Below, in pieces: positions 44,700 through 53,700 of a stretch of DNA of 64,000 nucleotides. The notes below the pieces were generated by a model, which made no database searches, was not told where the DNA came from, and worked only from the letters and a program-made list of their open reading frames with translations. Each line of letters begins with the position of its first letter. The stretch's first letter is position 1. The stretch lies in the NCBI GenBank assembly GCA_947448735.1, contig CANFOS010000002.1:235413-299412 (forward strand), in the 5' to 3' direction. This DNA is from Comamonadaceae bacterium (GTDB taxonomy: Bacteria > Pseudomonadota > Gammaproteobacteria > Burkholderiales > Burkholderiaceae_C). The translations under genes were made by a program, and so were the position numbers.

Positions 44700-45494
44700 T
44701 GCAGCGGCAACGCTGATCGCCAGACACAGGTCGTCCCAGGCTTTGGCTTTGTCCAGCGGGTTGCGCAGCAGGTAGGCCGGGTCGATGGTCATGATGGTTT
44801 TGGCGCCATGCAAACGGTGAATTTGCCCGCGCAAAGCGGCCAGTGGCTCGGTTGATTGCAACATGGCCTGGGCGGCCAGTCGGCCCATGACCAGCACCAC
44901 GTCGGCTTGGGCGCTGGCCAGAACGTCAGCAAGTTCAGCCGTCAAATCACCACCCGAGCCGCCAGCGTTGTTGGCACGGACCAGCGTTGCCAGCATGGCA
45001 CTGCCCGCCGTGTGCAGGTGCGCGGCACGCAGCATGTTGTCAAGCAGCTTGCCTGCGTCGCCGTCAAAGGGCTTGAAGGGCTCTTGCAGTGCGCTGGCTG
45101 GCGACTCCATCAGCACCAGCCAGCGCGCAGCACTGGCCAGGCTTTGCGGCGTGTACAGCGTTTGCAGCTTGCCGATGCGCCAGACGCTGGTGCCAGAGGT
45201 GGTGTTGGTTGCAGTGCTGGGGGCGCGTGGCGCAGGCGCAACTGCTTTGGGGGCTTGAACAACCTGTTTTGGGACATCAATCGTCCTTGAAGCGGCCTGC
45301 ACGTCTGGACGAGCAGCTTCTGAATCGATAGCGCTGGGTGGCGCTTTCAGTGCTGGTGCGGCCACCGGCGTCACCGCAAGCGGTGGTGCCGCCTTGGCCA
45401 GCGGCTGCCAGACCTGCACGCCCATCTCCTTGAGCATCGCGCGCTGGCGCCTGTCCAGGCTCAGGCTCGTCTTTGGGGCGGATTCGGTGAGCAT
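44694..45494 (-). CDS. Uracil-DNA glycosylase-fold protein, degenerate motifs
   Basis: The 266-residue protein has an N-terminal LDRRQRAMLKEMGVQVW, an Ala/Pro-rich linker of about 80 residues, and a C-terminal UDG-superfamily domain: PFKPFDGDAGKLLDNMLRAA and PAYLLRNPLDKAKAWDDL. Compared with family 4 glycosylases, the GEAPG motif is replaced by MESPAS, the histidine of the usual HP-x-x-LL motif is Asp238, and the N-terminal iron-sulfur cysteines are absent. Catalysis is therefore doubtful. It lies 2 bp after rimI in a tsaB-rimI-udg leftward unit seen in related Burkholderiales. The open frame extends upstream into rimI without family similarity. Confidence 0.65.
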   Translation of the reverse strand: MLTESAPKTSLSLDRRQRAMLKEMGVQVWQPLAKAAPPLAVTPVAAPALKAPPSAIDSEAARPDVQAASRTIDVPKQVVQAPKAVAPAPRAPSTATNTTSGTSVWRIGKLQTLYTPQSLASAARWLVLMESPASALQEPFKPFDGDAGKLLDNMLRAAHLHTAGSAMLATLVRANNAGGSGGDLTAELADVLASAQADVVLVMGRLAAQAMLQSTEPLAALRGQIHRLHGAKTIMTIDPAYLLRNPLDKAKAWDDLCLAISVAAAS

Positions 45495-45496
45495 GG

Positions 45497-45994
45497 TCAC
45501 AGTTTCAGGCTCATCACAATCGCGTCTTCGCGCGGGTTGAGCAGCGTGCCGCCGGCCGGGTAATAGCCTTTCCTCAGCCCCACTTCCCGAAAGCCGCAAT
45601 GCTGGTACACCGCCTTGGCGTGGCCGTTGCTGGCGCGCACCTCCAGCCACAGCCACTGGGCGTTCTGGCTGCGTGACCACATGGCCAGCGCGTCCAGCAT
45701 CACCCGCGCCCAGCCTTGCCGCTGATACGCGGGGGCCACGGTCAGGTTCAGCAAATGGGTTTCGTCAACGCCCTTCATGGCCACAAAATAACCGATCAAG
45801 TTGGCGCTGGGTGCTGCGCCAGCCGTCAGCAACTGGGCCATGTAACCCGAATGGAGCGAGTCACTGAAGTTGCCCATCGTCCACGGGTGTTTGTAGGCGC
45901 TGTGCTCCACCCGCGCGACCTCGCTCAGCCAACTGGCCGTCATGGGCTCGAGCTGGGCTTCAAGCGTTTGTGTGGGTTTTAAGATGGCGTTCAT
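45497..45994 (-). CDS. rimI: Ribosomal protein S18 alanine N-acetyltransferase RimI
   Basis: A 165-residue GNAT protein with the acetyl-CoA loop VAPAYQRQGWARVMLDAL, LWLEVRASNGHAKAVYQHCGF and GLRKGYYP typical of RimI. It acetylates the N-terminus of ribosomal protein S18 and possibly other proteins. It is 9 bp downstream of tsaB and 2 bp upstream of the UDG-like gene, forming a compact leftward unit. Confidence 0.9.
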   Translation of the reverse strand: MNAILKPTQTLEAQLEPMTASWLSEVARVEHSAYKHPWTMGNFSDSLHSGYMAQLLTAGAAPSANLIGYFVAMKGVDETHLLNLTVAPAYQRQGWARVMLDALAMWSRSQNAQWLWLEVRASNGHAKAVYQHCGFREVGLRKGYYPAGGTLLNPREDAIVMSLKL

Positions 45995-46003
45995 GGGTCG
46001 GCT

Positions 46004-46747
46004 TCATGCCGTGCTGGCTGCGAGCATTTTCATGGCTTTGGCGGTTTCGCGCTCGACCGTGGTTTGTGCCACTTTATCGCGAACATAAAGCGGCAAGGCC
46101 TGCGCGGCGGGCACACACTGCCCACTGGCGGCCAGTGGTGGTGCCAGTCGCAGCAGGGCGGTGGCAGTTGGCAAACAGGTGATGCGCCTCAAGCCTGGCG
46201 GCAATCGGTCCGAATACACGTCAAACACATTGCCGGCGTACAGCGTGTTGGCCTCAATCAGCAAATGCTCGGGGCGCATCAACTCGCAAGGCCCCAGCGG
46301 CGTCAAAACGCCCTGGCCCCCCTGGTTGGTGGCATAGCGCTGCACGTACATTTCGTCCATCCGGGCATCGAGCAGGGCGGTGATGTAGGGCGATGGCTCG
46401 GCCAACGGCTGAAGTCGCGCTTCTTCAGCCACTGCCAGCAGGGTGTCGACTGGCAGCACCGGCACGCCTGCGCCAGCGTTGGCACCAAAGGCCAGTCCCT
46501 GCGCCACCGCGCACGCCGTGCGCAGCCCGGTAAACGAACCCGGGCCGCGGCCAAAAACAATCGCCTCCAAATCGCCCAGCGCCAAGCCCGCGTCAGCCAT
46601 CAGCGCCATCACCACCGGAATCAGCGTGGTCGATGCCTTGGCCCCGCCTGGCCCGGTGTGCTGCCAGACCCGCGCACCGTCCGTCACCGCGACAGACATG
46701 GTGTCGGTGGAGGTGTCAAAAGCCAGAAATTTGCCGTTGGGGAGCAT
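46004..46747 (-). CDS. tsaB: tRNA threonylcarbamoyladenosine biosynthesis protein TsaB
   Basis: TsaB (247 residues) supports TsaD in t6A37 tRNA modification. It has the ASKHA-fold start LAFDTSTDTMSVAV and the conserved FGRGPGSFTGLRTACAVAQGLAFG. The start ATG at 46747 (MLPNGKFLAFD) was chosen because homology begins there; the frame is open 22 codons further upstream into a dispersed repeat. It leads the tsaB-rimI-udg unit. Confidence 0.93.
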   Translation of the reverse strand: MLPNGKFLAFDTSTDTMSVAVTDGARVWQHTGPGGAKASTTLIPVVMALMADAGLALGDLEAIVFGRGPGSFTGLRTACAVAQGLAFGANAGAGVPVLPVDTLLAVAEEARLQPLAEPSPYITALLDARMDEMYVQRYATNQGGQGVLTPLGPCELMRPEHLLIEANTLYAGNVFDVYSDRLPPGLRRITCLPTATALLRLAPPLAASGQCVPAAQALPLYVRDKVAQTTVERETAKAMKMLAASTA

Positions 46748-46774
46748 GAAATGACGAAAATAGGTATCAAATAC

Positions 46775-46823
46775 GGCTCTAGGCCAATGAATATGTACAC
46801 AAAATGCTATCAAATAAGTAGCA
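46775..46823 (-). repeat. Dispersed intergenic repeat, family A (copy 4, inverted)
   Basis: On the reverse strand it reads TGCTACTTATTTGATAGCA, a spacer, then ATTCATTGGCCTAGAGCC. It lies in the divergent tsaB-dacB intergenic region, close to the tsaB start, so it may be part of the tsaB 5' leader. Confidence 0.6.
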
Positions 46824-46886
46824 AATCTGCTGCCTGCTCAGACGATTATCCCGTGACTGCCGCACCTTCGGCTCGATAATCCCGAC

Positions 46887-48350
46887 ATGAACCTGAATTT
46901 GCCCCCTTTGATGACCGCGGCCTTGCTGGCCGTGGGGCTGATCGGCCAAGCCCCAGCCCAAACCCTGCCGCCAGAAGTTGATGCCGCGCTGGCCCGGGCC
47001 AAGGTGCCGCGCGAAGCGCTGGCGGCGGTGGTGGTGGATGCCGCGCCCGGCATCAGCGGCAAATCTGCCCCGCTTTTGAGCTACCGTGCCAATGCCCCGG
47101 CCAACCCCGCATCAGTCATGAAGCTCGTGACCACTTACGCTGCGCTTGAGCTGCTGGGCCCAGCCTATACCTGGCCCACGACGGTGTTTGTGGACGGCAG
47201 CATCAAAGATGGCGTGCTCACGGGCAACCTCGTCATTCAGGGCCGGGGTGACCCCAAGCTGGTGCTGGAGCGGCTGTGGCTGCTGCTGCGCCGTGTGCAG
47301 GCCATCGGTATCAAAACCATCAGCGGCGACATTGTGCTGGACCGCAGCGCCTTTGCAGTTGCCGCGCAAAACGCAGGGGATTTTGACGGCGAGCCGCTGC
47401 GCCCCTACAACGCTGCGCCCGATGCGCTGCTGATCAATTACAAGTCGGTGGTGATGTCTTTTTTGCCCAACTACGCCGGCGGCATGGCCAGCGTCAGCTT
47501 TGAGCCGCTGCTGGCCAACGTGCAAATGCAAACCAGTGTGCCGCTGACCACCGGCAAGGACTGCAGCGATTACCGGGGCGCGCTGATGGCCGACTTCAGT
47601 GACCCGTCGCGCATCCTGTTCAAAGGCAGCTACCCGGTGGCCTGTGGCGAGAAAGTCTGGCCCATCGCCTACGCCGACCCGGCCAGCTATGCCGAGCGCG
47701 CGGTGGCCGGCATGTGGGCCGAGATGGGCGGCAAGCTGACAGGCCGCGTGCGCGACGGCCGCGCGCCTGCGGGCCTGAAAAGCGCCTTTGAAGTCACCTC
47801 GCCCAGCCTGACCGAGGCCATCCGTGACATCAACAAATACAGCAACAACGTGATGGCCCAGCAGTTGTTTTTGACGCTCAGCTTGAGCCAGAGCCCACCT
47901 CAGAACCAGAACCCGGCCAGCTTTGAGGCCTCGCGCACGGTGCTGCAAAACTGGTGGCGCGACCGTTTTGGCGAGCAGGATGTGCCGGTGCTCGACAACG
48001 GTTCGGGTCTGTCGCGCCAAGAGCGCATCACGCCGCAGGGCCTGGCCCGCATGCTGCAAACGGCTTACATCTCAGGGGCCATGCCCGAGCTGATGGCCTC
48101 GCTGCCGATCATTGGTGTGGACGGCACGCTGCGCAGAAGCCGCTCGCGCGTGTCGCAAGGCTGGGCGCACCTGAAAAGCGGCAGTCTGCGTGATGTCACC
48201 GCTCTGGCAGGCTTTGTACATACGCCGAGCGGCAGGCGCTTGGTGGTGGTCGGCATCGTCAACCACCCCAACGCAGCCGCCGCGCGGCCCGCGCTGGAGG
48301 CGCTGGTCGATTGGGCCGTCAAAGAAGGCGGCAAGGAGGCTGCCAGATGA
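46887..48350 (+). CDS. dacB: D-alanyl-D-alanine carboxypeptidase/endopeptidase (PBP4 type)
   Basis: The 487-residue penicillin-binding protein trims peptidoglycan peptides in the periplasm. It has a signal peptide (LMTAALLAVGLIGQAPAQ). The three active-site motifs are PASVMKLVTTYAALE (SxxK), KYSNNVMAQQL (SxN) and HLKSGSLRDV (KSG). The insert domain between the first two motifs is the normal class C PBP4 size. The stop overlaps the next gene in ATGA. Confidence 0.93.
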   Translation: MNLNLPPLMTAALLAVGLIGQAPAQTLPPEVDAALARAKVPREALAAVVVDAAPGISGKSAPLLSYRANAPANPASVMKLVTTYAALELLGPAYTWPTTVFVDGSIKDGVLTGNLVIQGRGDPKLVLERLWLLLRRVQAIGIKTISGDIVLDRSAFAVAAQNAGDFDGEPLRPYNAAPDALLINYKSVVMSFLPNYAGGMASVSFEPLLANVQMQTSVPLTTGKDCSDYRGALMADFSDPSRILFKGSYPVACGEKVWPIAYADPASYAERAVAGMWAEMGGKLTGRVRDGRAPAGLKSAFEVTSPSLTEAIRDINKYSNNVMAQQLFLTLSLSQSPPQNQNPASFEASRTVLQNWWRDRFGEQDVPVLDNGSGLSRQERITPQGLARMLQTAYISGAMPELMASLPIIGVDGTLRRSRSRVSQGWAHLKSGSLRDVTALAGFVHTPSGRRLVVVGIVNHPNAAAARPALEALVDWAVKEGGKEAAR

Positions 48351-48607
48351 ACGCCGGTTTGATTGATCTGATTGGCTCGGCGGCGGCGGTGCTGACAACG
48401 GCCAGTTTTATTCCACAGGCCTGGCACAGCTTTAAAACCCGTGACGTGAGCGGTATTTCGCTTGGCATGTACAGCGTGTTCACGGTTGGTGTGGCGCTGT
48501 GGCTGGTGTACGGCATATTGCTGTTGGCATGGCCTTTGATCATCGCCAACAGCATCACGCTGGCCTTGGCTGCCACCATTCTGGGGATGAAGCTGCGCTT
48601 TGGCTAG
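48347..48607 (+). CDS. SemiSWEET/PQ-loop family small transporter
   Basis: An 86-residue protein with three membrane helices and the PQ-loop SFIPQAWHSFKTRDVSGIS, followed by GMYSVFTVGVALWLVYG. SemiSWEETs dimerise to transport sugars, though bacterial substrates are often unknown. The ATG overlaps the dacB stop, so it is probably translated from the dacB message. A 193-bp gap with no gene follows. Confidence 0.88.
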   Translation: MNAGLIDLIGSAAAVLTTASFIPQAWHSFKTRDVSGISLGMYSVFTVGVALWLVYGILLLAWPLIIANSITLALAATILGMKLRFG

Positions 48608-48800
48608 TGCGTGAAACAGCGCAAAGGTGCGCTAAAAACGGGCACAAGCAGGGGCGCAAGATATTTGTCAGGTGTAAAGACGCCCCAACAAGGCCTGAGC
48701 CGATCAGGTCTGCCCCTCAGACCGGGCGGGACCCATTCTTGCTGCAAAATCTCCGGTCGTATTGGTTTGCACCGTTTTGACACCCGACCTGGAGAATCTC

Positions 48801-49796
48801 ATGCCTGCTTTTTTCTCAAACTCACCCTCCGCATCGGCTGGCCGCCGCCAGCTGCTGGCTTTGCTGGCGGCATTTGTTTTTTCCAGCGGCCTGGCCCAGG
48901 CCCAATCGGGCGGTGTCCGGCTGATGGTGGGTTTTCCTGCCGGTGGTGGTACTGACGCAATTGCGCGCATTTTTGCCGACAAGCTCAAGGACCAGCTGGG
49001 CACGTCGGTGGTGGTGGAGAACAAAGCCGGTGCGGGCGGGCAACTGGCTGCGCAGGCCTTGAAAGCGGCACCTGCGGATGGCTCGGTGCTGTTTTTAACC
49101 CATGACCACACGGTGTCGATTTTGCCGCTGGTGGTCAAAAACCCGGGCTTTGACCCGGCCAAAGACTTTGTCGCGGTGGCCGGTTTTGCCACTTTCGTCA
49201 ATGCGCTGGCGGTGTCTGGCGGCACGCCTGCCAAGTCGGTCAATGACTATGTGGCCTGGGTCAAAAGCCAGGGCAACAAGGGCAATGTGGGCGTGCCCGC
49301 ACCGGCCTCGGTGCCGGAGTTTTTGGTCAAGGTGATCGGACAAAAGTACCAGATCGACCTGGCCGCCGCCCCCTATCGGGGCAGCGCCCCCATGATGGCC
49401 GACATGCTGGGCAACCAGATCGGCGCCGGTGTGGCGTCCATTCCTGACTTTATTGAAAACCACAAGGCCGGCAAGGTGCGTGTGGTGGCTGTGCTGGGCA
49501 ACACCCGTCAGGCCGCGCTGCCCGACGTGCCGACCTTTGCCGAACTGGGCCTGGCCGGTTTTGAGGACGTGCCCTACTACGGCATATTTGCCCCGGCAGG
49601 CACGCCCAAAGCCACGATTGACCGCATCGCCGAGGCGGTCGCCAAAGTGGTGGCCATGCCCGATGTGCGCGAAAAGCTCACCGCCATGGGGCTGACGGTG
49701 GGCTATATGCCGCCCGCACAGCTGGCCAGTCGCGAACAGGCCTACGCGCAAACCTGGACCAAAATCATCAAGGCGAGCGGCTTTCAGGCCCAGTGA
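48801..49796 (+). CDS. Bug/TctC-family tripartite tricarboxylate transporter substrate-binding protein
   Basis: The 331-residue periplasmic protein has a signal peptide (RRQLLALLAAFVFSSGLAQA) and the Bug signatures VGFPAGGGTDAIARIFADKL, VVENKAGAGGQLAAQ, and the late YYGIFAPAGTPKATIDRI. Such orphan binding proteins are very numerous in Burkholderiales and often lack adjacent TctAB membrane genes, as here. The ligand cannot be predicted. The ATG at 48801 has TGGAGAAT 6 bp upstream. Confidence 0.92.
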   Translation: MPAFFSNSPSASAGRRQLLALLAAFVFSSGLAQAQSGGVRLMVGFPAGGGTDAIARIFADKLKDQLGTSVVVENKAGAGGQLAAQALKAAPADGSVLFLTHDHTVSILPLVVKNPGFDPAKDFVAVAGFATFVNALAVSGGTPAKSVNDYVAWVKSQGNKGNVGVPAPASVPEFLVKVIGQKYQIDLAAAPYRGSAPMMADMLGNQIGAGVASIPDFIENHKAGKVRVVAVLGNTRQAALPDVPTFAELGLAGFEDVPYYGIFAPAGTPKATIDRIAEAVAKVVAMPDVREKLTAMGLTVGYMPPAQLASREQAYAQTWTKIIKASGFQAQ

Positions 49797-49920
49797 TGCT
49801 GAATCTTGAGCGCTACGTTCTGAATAGCTGGTTGCGCTGATATCCACGCGCCTGGTGGCTGAATTGGCAGCTTGAAACCGGCTCCGGCAGACGCAACCGG
49901 GGCTGAACCGGTCCTTCTCC

Positions 49921-49961
49921 AAAACGCCAAAAGCCTGCAAATTGCAGGCTTTTGGCGTTTT
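49921..49961. terminator. Strong bidirectional terminator between the Bug and DUF4148 genes
   Basis: A perfect palindrome of two 20-base arms (AAAACGCCAAAAGCCTGCAA and its complement) around one base. GC-rich centre and A/T-run ends let it act as a rho-independent terminator in both directions. It lies between convergent genes. The remaining bases of the 206-bp gap hold no gene. Confidence 0.85.
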
Positions 49962-50002
49962 AGACGGTCTGTGGATCAACCACCGACCTGTTGGGCGACA
50001 GC

Positions 50003-50317
50003 TTAACGGTAAATTCTGCGGTTGCTGCCGTCAATGATGGCCCAATGGCTAGCTTCCTCACGTACTTCGGCGCGGCTCAGTGTGCTCGGGGTGGCCACAA
50101 CAGGTGCAAAGGCAGCTTCGTTGCTCACCGCAACGTGACCGGTCTTGCGTGCCTGCAAATACTCGGCCTGTACTTGCGCATAGGTCGTGTTGCTGGCGGG
50201 CGTCGATGCAGGTATCACATAGGCGGCTTCGCCAACCATATTGCCTTGTGCAAACGCGCTGGCACCGGTCAAAGCGGCAACGGCGACGAGGGTAGAGGCG
50301 ATCAATGTCGATTTCAT
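50003..50317 (-). CDS. DUF4148 family small exported protein
   Basis: A 104-residue protein with signal peptide (LIASTLVAVAALTGASAFAQ) and the DUF4148-type segment TTYAQVQAEYLQARKTGHVA followed by STLSRAEVREEA. These are abundant, short periplasmic proteins of unknown function in Burkholderiales. Transcription is leftwards towards the bidirectional terminator. Its upstream region contains an 18-bp palindrome CAGGGCTTCGAAGCCCTG at 50374-50391. Confidence 0.85.
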   Translation of the reverse strand: MKSTLIASTLVAVAALTGASAFAQGNMVGEAAYVIPASTPASNTTYAQVQAEYLQARKTGHVAVSNEAAFAPVVATPSTLSRAEVREEASHWAIIDGSNRRIYR

Positions 50318-50498
50318 GATGAATTTCCTTAAAGTTGATAAAACAGTCTTTTAACCAATCCGGGTCAGAGCTTCAGGGCTTCGAAGCCCTGGCCACCTGG
50401 CCCGATCTCGGTGAGTCGCTGTTGTGTTGTCGGCTCATCGATGGGTTCAACTTTAGGGTTTACCCGATAGATTGCAAACCCTCCGGCGGACAATGAAC

Positions 50499-50517
50499 TA
50501 TTGCGATATACGCAATA
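50499..50517. promoter_or_regulatory. Inverted repeat, candidate LysR-type operator before the lysR relic
   Basis: TATTGCGATATACGCAATA is a perfect 7-5-7 palindrome. The corresponding place before the intact lysR (53973 onward) also begins ATTGCGATA but the second arm is degraded. It could be the ancestral autoregulatory site of the LysR regulator or could now serve the DUF4148 gene. It lies in the 443-bp gap 50318-50760, which otherwise contains the lysR relic and no intact gene. Confidence 0.45.
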
Positions 50518-50529
50518 ATTTAAATTTTT

Positions 50530-50650
50530 TATCGCGCCGATGGCTTCAAAAAGTGGTTATCGATCGATGGCTGTCGATGCTCTTTTCAAAAAGTCATCGG
50601 CGAAGGTGGCTTTGCTGAGGCGCTTCGGCCGGGGATGCCCTGGTCGTGTG
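50530..50650 (+). pseudogene. Decayed 5' fragment of a lysR gene
   Basis: The stretch TCAAAAAGTCATCGGCGAAG then GTGGCTTTGC aligns with TCAAAAAGTCATTGACGAAG then GTGGCTTTGC inside the intact lysR at 54060-54090. Similarity also covers the region before the start: both have an ATTGCGATA element and an AATTTT..TATCGC block before GTTAT. Relative to the intact gene the fragment has lost its ATG and carries a one-base deletion. Similarity fades after about 50640, near the start of the TPR-CHAT gene. It reads as a duplicated and decayed lysR start. Confidence 0.6.
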
Positions 50651-50760
50651 GCATTTGCCAAGCAGGCCTCAGCACATCTGTTGCGTCAAAGGCATGATCC
50701 GCCCAAAGTGCAGACCCACTCTGCACTGCTTTCAAAGCCGTGCTGATAGGATGAAAATGG

Positions 50761-53700
50761 ATGAACACGCCAATACCCTTTCATCATCATCTGAGCACCA
50801 TGAAACATATTTCTCGCTTGGGGTTGTCATTTAAAAAATCCGTCAAGCCAAAAGTCACGTTCACATTGCACGCGTTTTTGTTGATGGTGCTGTTACAGGC
50901 AAGCTCTGCCAGCTTTTCGCAAGATATTGAAATTGAAGCCCATTTTAAAAATGTGACACCCCAGGAAGAGGCCAAACTCACCGCCATTTTGGATGAACCG
51001 CTGAGGACGAACTCGCTGACAAGAGATCTTGAAAAGCAGGTCAATGAAAAACGCAAGGCGGCCAAGCGTCTGGGTCGGCCTGATATAGAAGAGCGTGTGA
51101 TCAACGAAGCGCTTCCCTACGTCAAAAGTGTTGGTCTGCGTAATGATTTGGCGAACATGTACAGAAGTCGCGGTGAATATGCAAAAGCTGTTTCAATCCA
51201 CAAAGAAGTTGCAGAGGCGGCCGCCGCCGTTTTGAAACCTTTTTTCACGGCGCAAATCGTCAGCGATTACCTCCAATGGGGCAGGTATGCAGATGCCAAG
51301 AAAGAACTCGACAAAATCCCGCCTTTATTGGACGCGCTTGACAAAGAGAAATTAGGCATGGGCGGGCAACGGGGTGCTTTGCGAAGTACCTACCTGTCGT
51401 TTTCCGTTCGCTCGGCCTATGAAACGCGAATGGGGAAAATGGAGGCCGCGATCGAGTCTGCTCTGAAAGCCGAACAAGCTGCACGGCGAGCCTACGCCAT
51501 TCAACTGCCTGGTGAGGATGGCTTTAGCCGAATCAATTTAGCCGCTGACGTGGGCAATGCCTTGGCAAGAAAAACGCAAGCCTACAAAACCGCAGGCAAA
51601 TTTTTTGAGGCAGAGCAATCCTTGCGCGAATACCTGCGCTTTGCCTCTGAAGCGGAGCTGCCTTTAAGTTTTCGTGCCGGGATTTATATCGTGGCGTCCA
51701 ATTTACGCTTTGCACAACGTGAATTTGAGGCGGCTGAAAAATTTGCACGTCTATCGGACGATATTTTGAAGGGCCTTGAGGTCAATCCGCTCAATTCATC
51801 CCGGGCGAGCAAGCGCAGAGATATTTATATTGCCTTGGCAGGTCAAAAAAAATGGCCTCAAGCCTTGGCCGAAATAAACCAATTGGATCAATTGGCGCAA
51901 GGCAACGAAAGCGCCACCAGAAGAGTTGCTTTTAACTTCGACAGGGCTTATGTCTACCTTGGAAATCAAATGCCAGAGCAGGCTGCTGCCTTGTTTGGAA
52001 AAGTTGCTGCAGTGCAACTCAAGTTGTTTGGTGAAGGAAGCTTTTATGCCGCCCAATCGTTCGGCTTACAAGGCGTTGCGCTGTGGCGACAGGCAACGCC
52101 TGGCAGCAAGGCAAGCAGTTTGAAGCTGCTGCAAGCCGCTGTGGACGATTTGACCCATCCGCGCAATGCAGACTACCTGGATCAATACGGTATTCGCCCG
52201 GACATCAGGCAACTGATCATTGGTACCTATATTGAGTGCATTTCCGAGATGGATCCTGCCCGTGTACTGCAGGCTCTCGGTTTGGCCGATTGGTTGCGCG
52301 CTGGCTCGGTACAAGAGGCCCTTTCTGATGCAGCGTTAAGAGCGGCCGCCAACACGCAGGGCTTGTCTGAATTGGTGCGTCAAGAGCAGGATGCCAAAAA
52401 TGAAATAAAAGGCCTGCGGGCCTATTTGCAAGGCGACACTGGTGACGCGCATCCCACACTGCCTGAAATTGCGGCGCAAATGCGCACGCGTCTGAATGCA
52501 CTTGATAAAGACAGAAACCAGCTACAAGCGCAAATAAAAGCAGGATTTCCTGACTATGAACGCTTGGTGCGACCCTTGCCTCCAAGCCTGGATGAAATTT
52601 CACGGCGCCTGACGCCAGACGAAGCCATGCTGGTCCTGATGCCCGATGCGACTGGCACCAATGTGTGGGCGGTCAAGCAAGAAAAAGGGCAGGTACAAGC
52701 CAAGTTCCATCGCGCTTCTATCAATGCCCAACAACTGACGAAAACGGTCGACACGCTGCGGCTGTCTTTGGAAAGTATCTCAACCCAGGACAAGGTCACA
52801 GCATATGACGATGCTTTGGCCTACCAAACTTACCAAGCCTTGGTAGAGCCCTTGGGCGATGTGCTGAAAGACCGCAGCCAATGGATTGTTGCCGCGTCTG
52901 GTGTGTTGGCGCGATTGCCCTTTGCGGTATTGCAAACGGAAAACCCCGCCAAGGTGGCCAAGCCAGCGTGGTTGATCCGTCAAGCGAGTCTGACCCAAGT
53001 GCCCAGCGTCAGCGCCTGGCTCAGTCTGCGCTCCCTGCCACGCCGGCAGCTTCCTGCTGAAGCCTTGATGGCCTGGGGCGATCCCGTGTTCAACCCGGCC
53101 TTGGGTAAAAATGACTTGGCCGGTGCGGTGCGCAATATCAATTTCACCCGTGCCGTGAACAATGATTTAGAAAAAGTCTTGCCCGGTGGTGACAAGCTTT
53201 ATCACAGCATCCCCGCCTTGCCCGATACACGCGACGAGCTCAACGATTTAGCCCGGGCACTGAAAGCCGACCCCGGCCGCGATCTGATTCTGGGAACCCA
53301 GGCGACGAAACAAAGCGTGATGAAAGCCAATGCCGATGGCCTGTTGGCGCAAAAGAAAGTCATTGTCTTTGCCACGCACGGGCTGATGGCAGGTGATTTG
53401 CCGAAGTTGCTGCAGCCCGCTTTGGCCTTGGCCGCTGACGGCTCCGAAGCGCGTGATGCCCTGGGTCCCTTGCTGACACTTGATGATGTCTTGAGCTTGA
53501 AACTCAATGCCGATTGGGTCGTCTTGAGTGCCTGCAACACAGCAGCGGCTGATGGCAAAGCAGAAGAGGCGCTCAGCGGATTGGCACGCGGCTTTTTTTA
53601 TGCGGGTAGCCGAAGCCTGTTGGTGACCCACTGGGCGGTTGAGTCGGAGAGTGCCAAAGAACTCACCACCAAAACCTTCGCGCATTTCACCGCCAACCCC

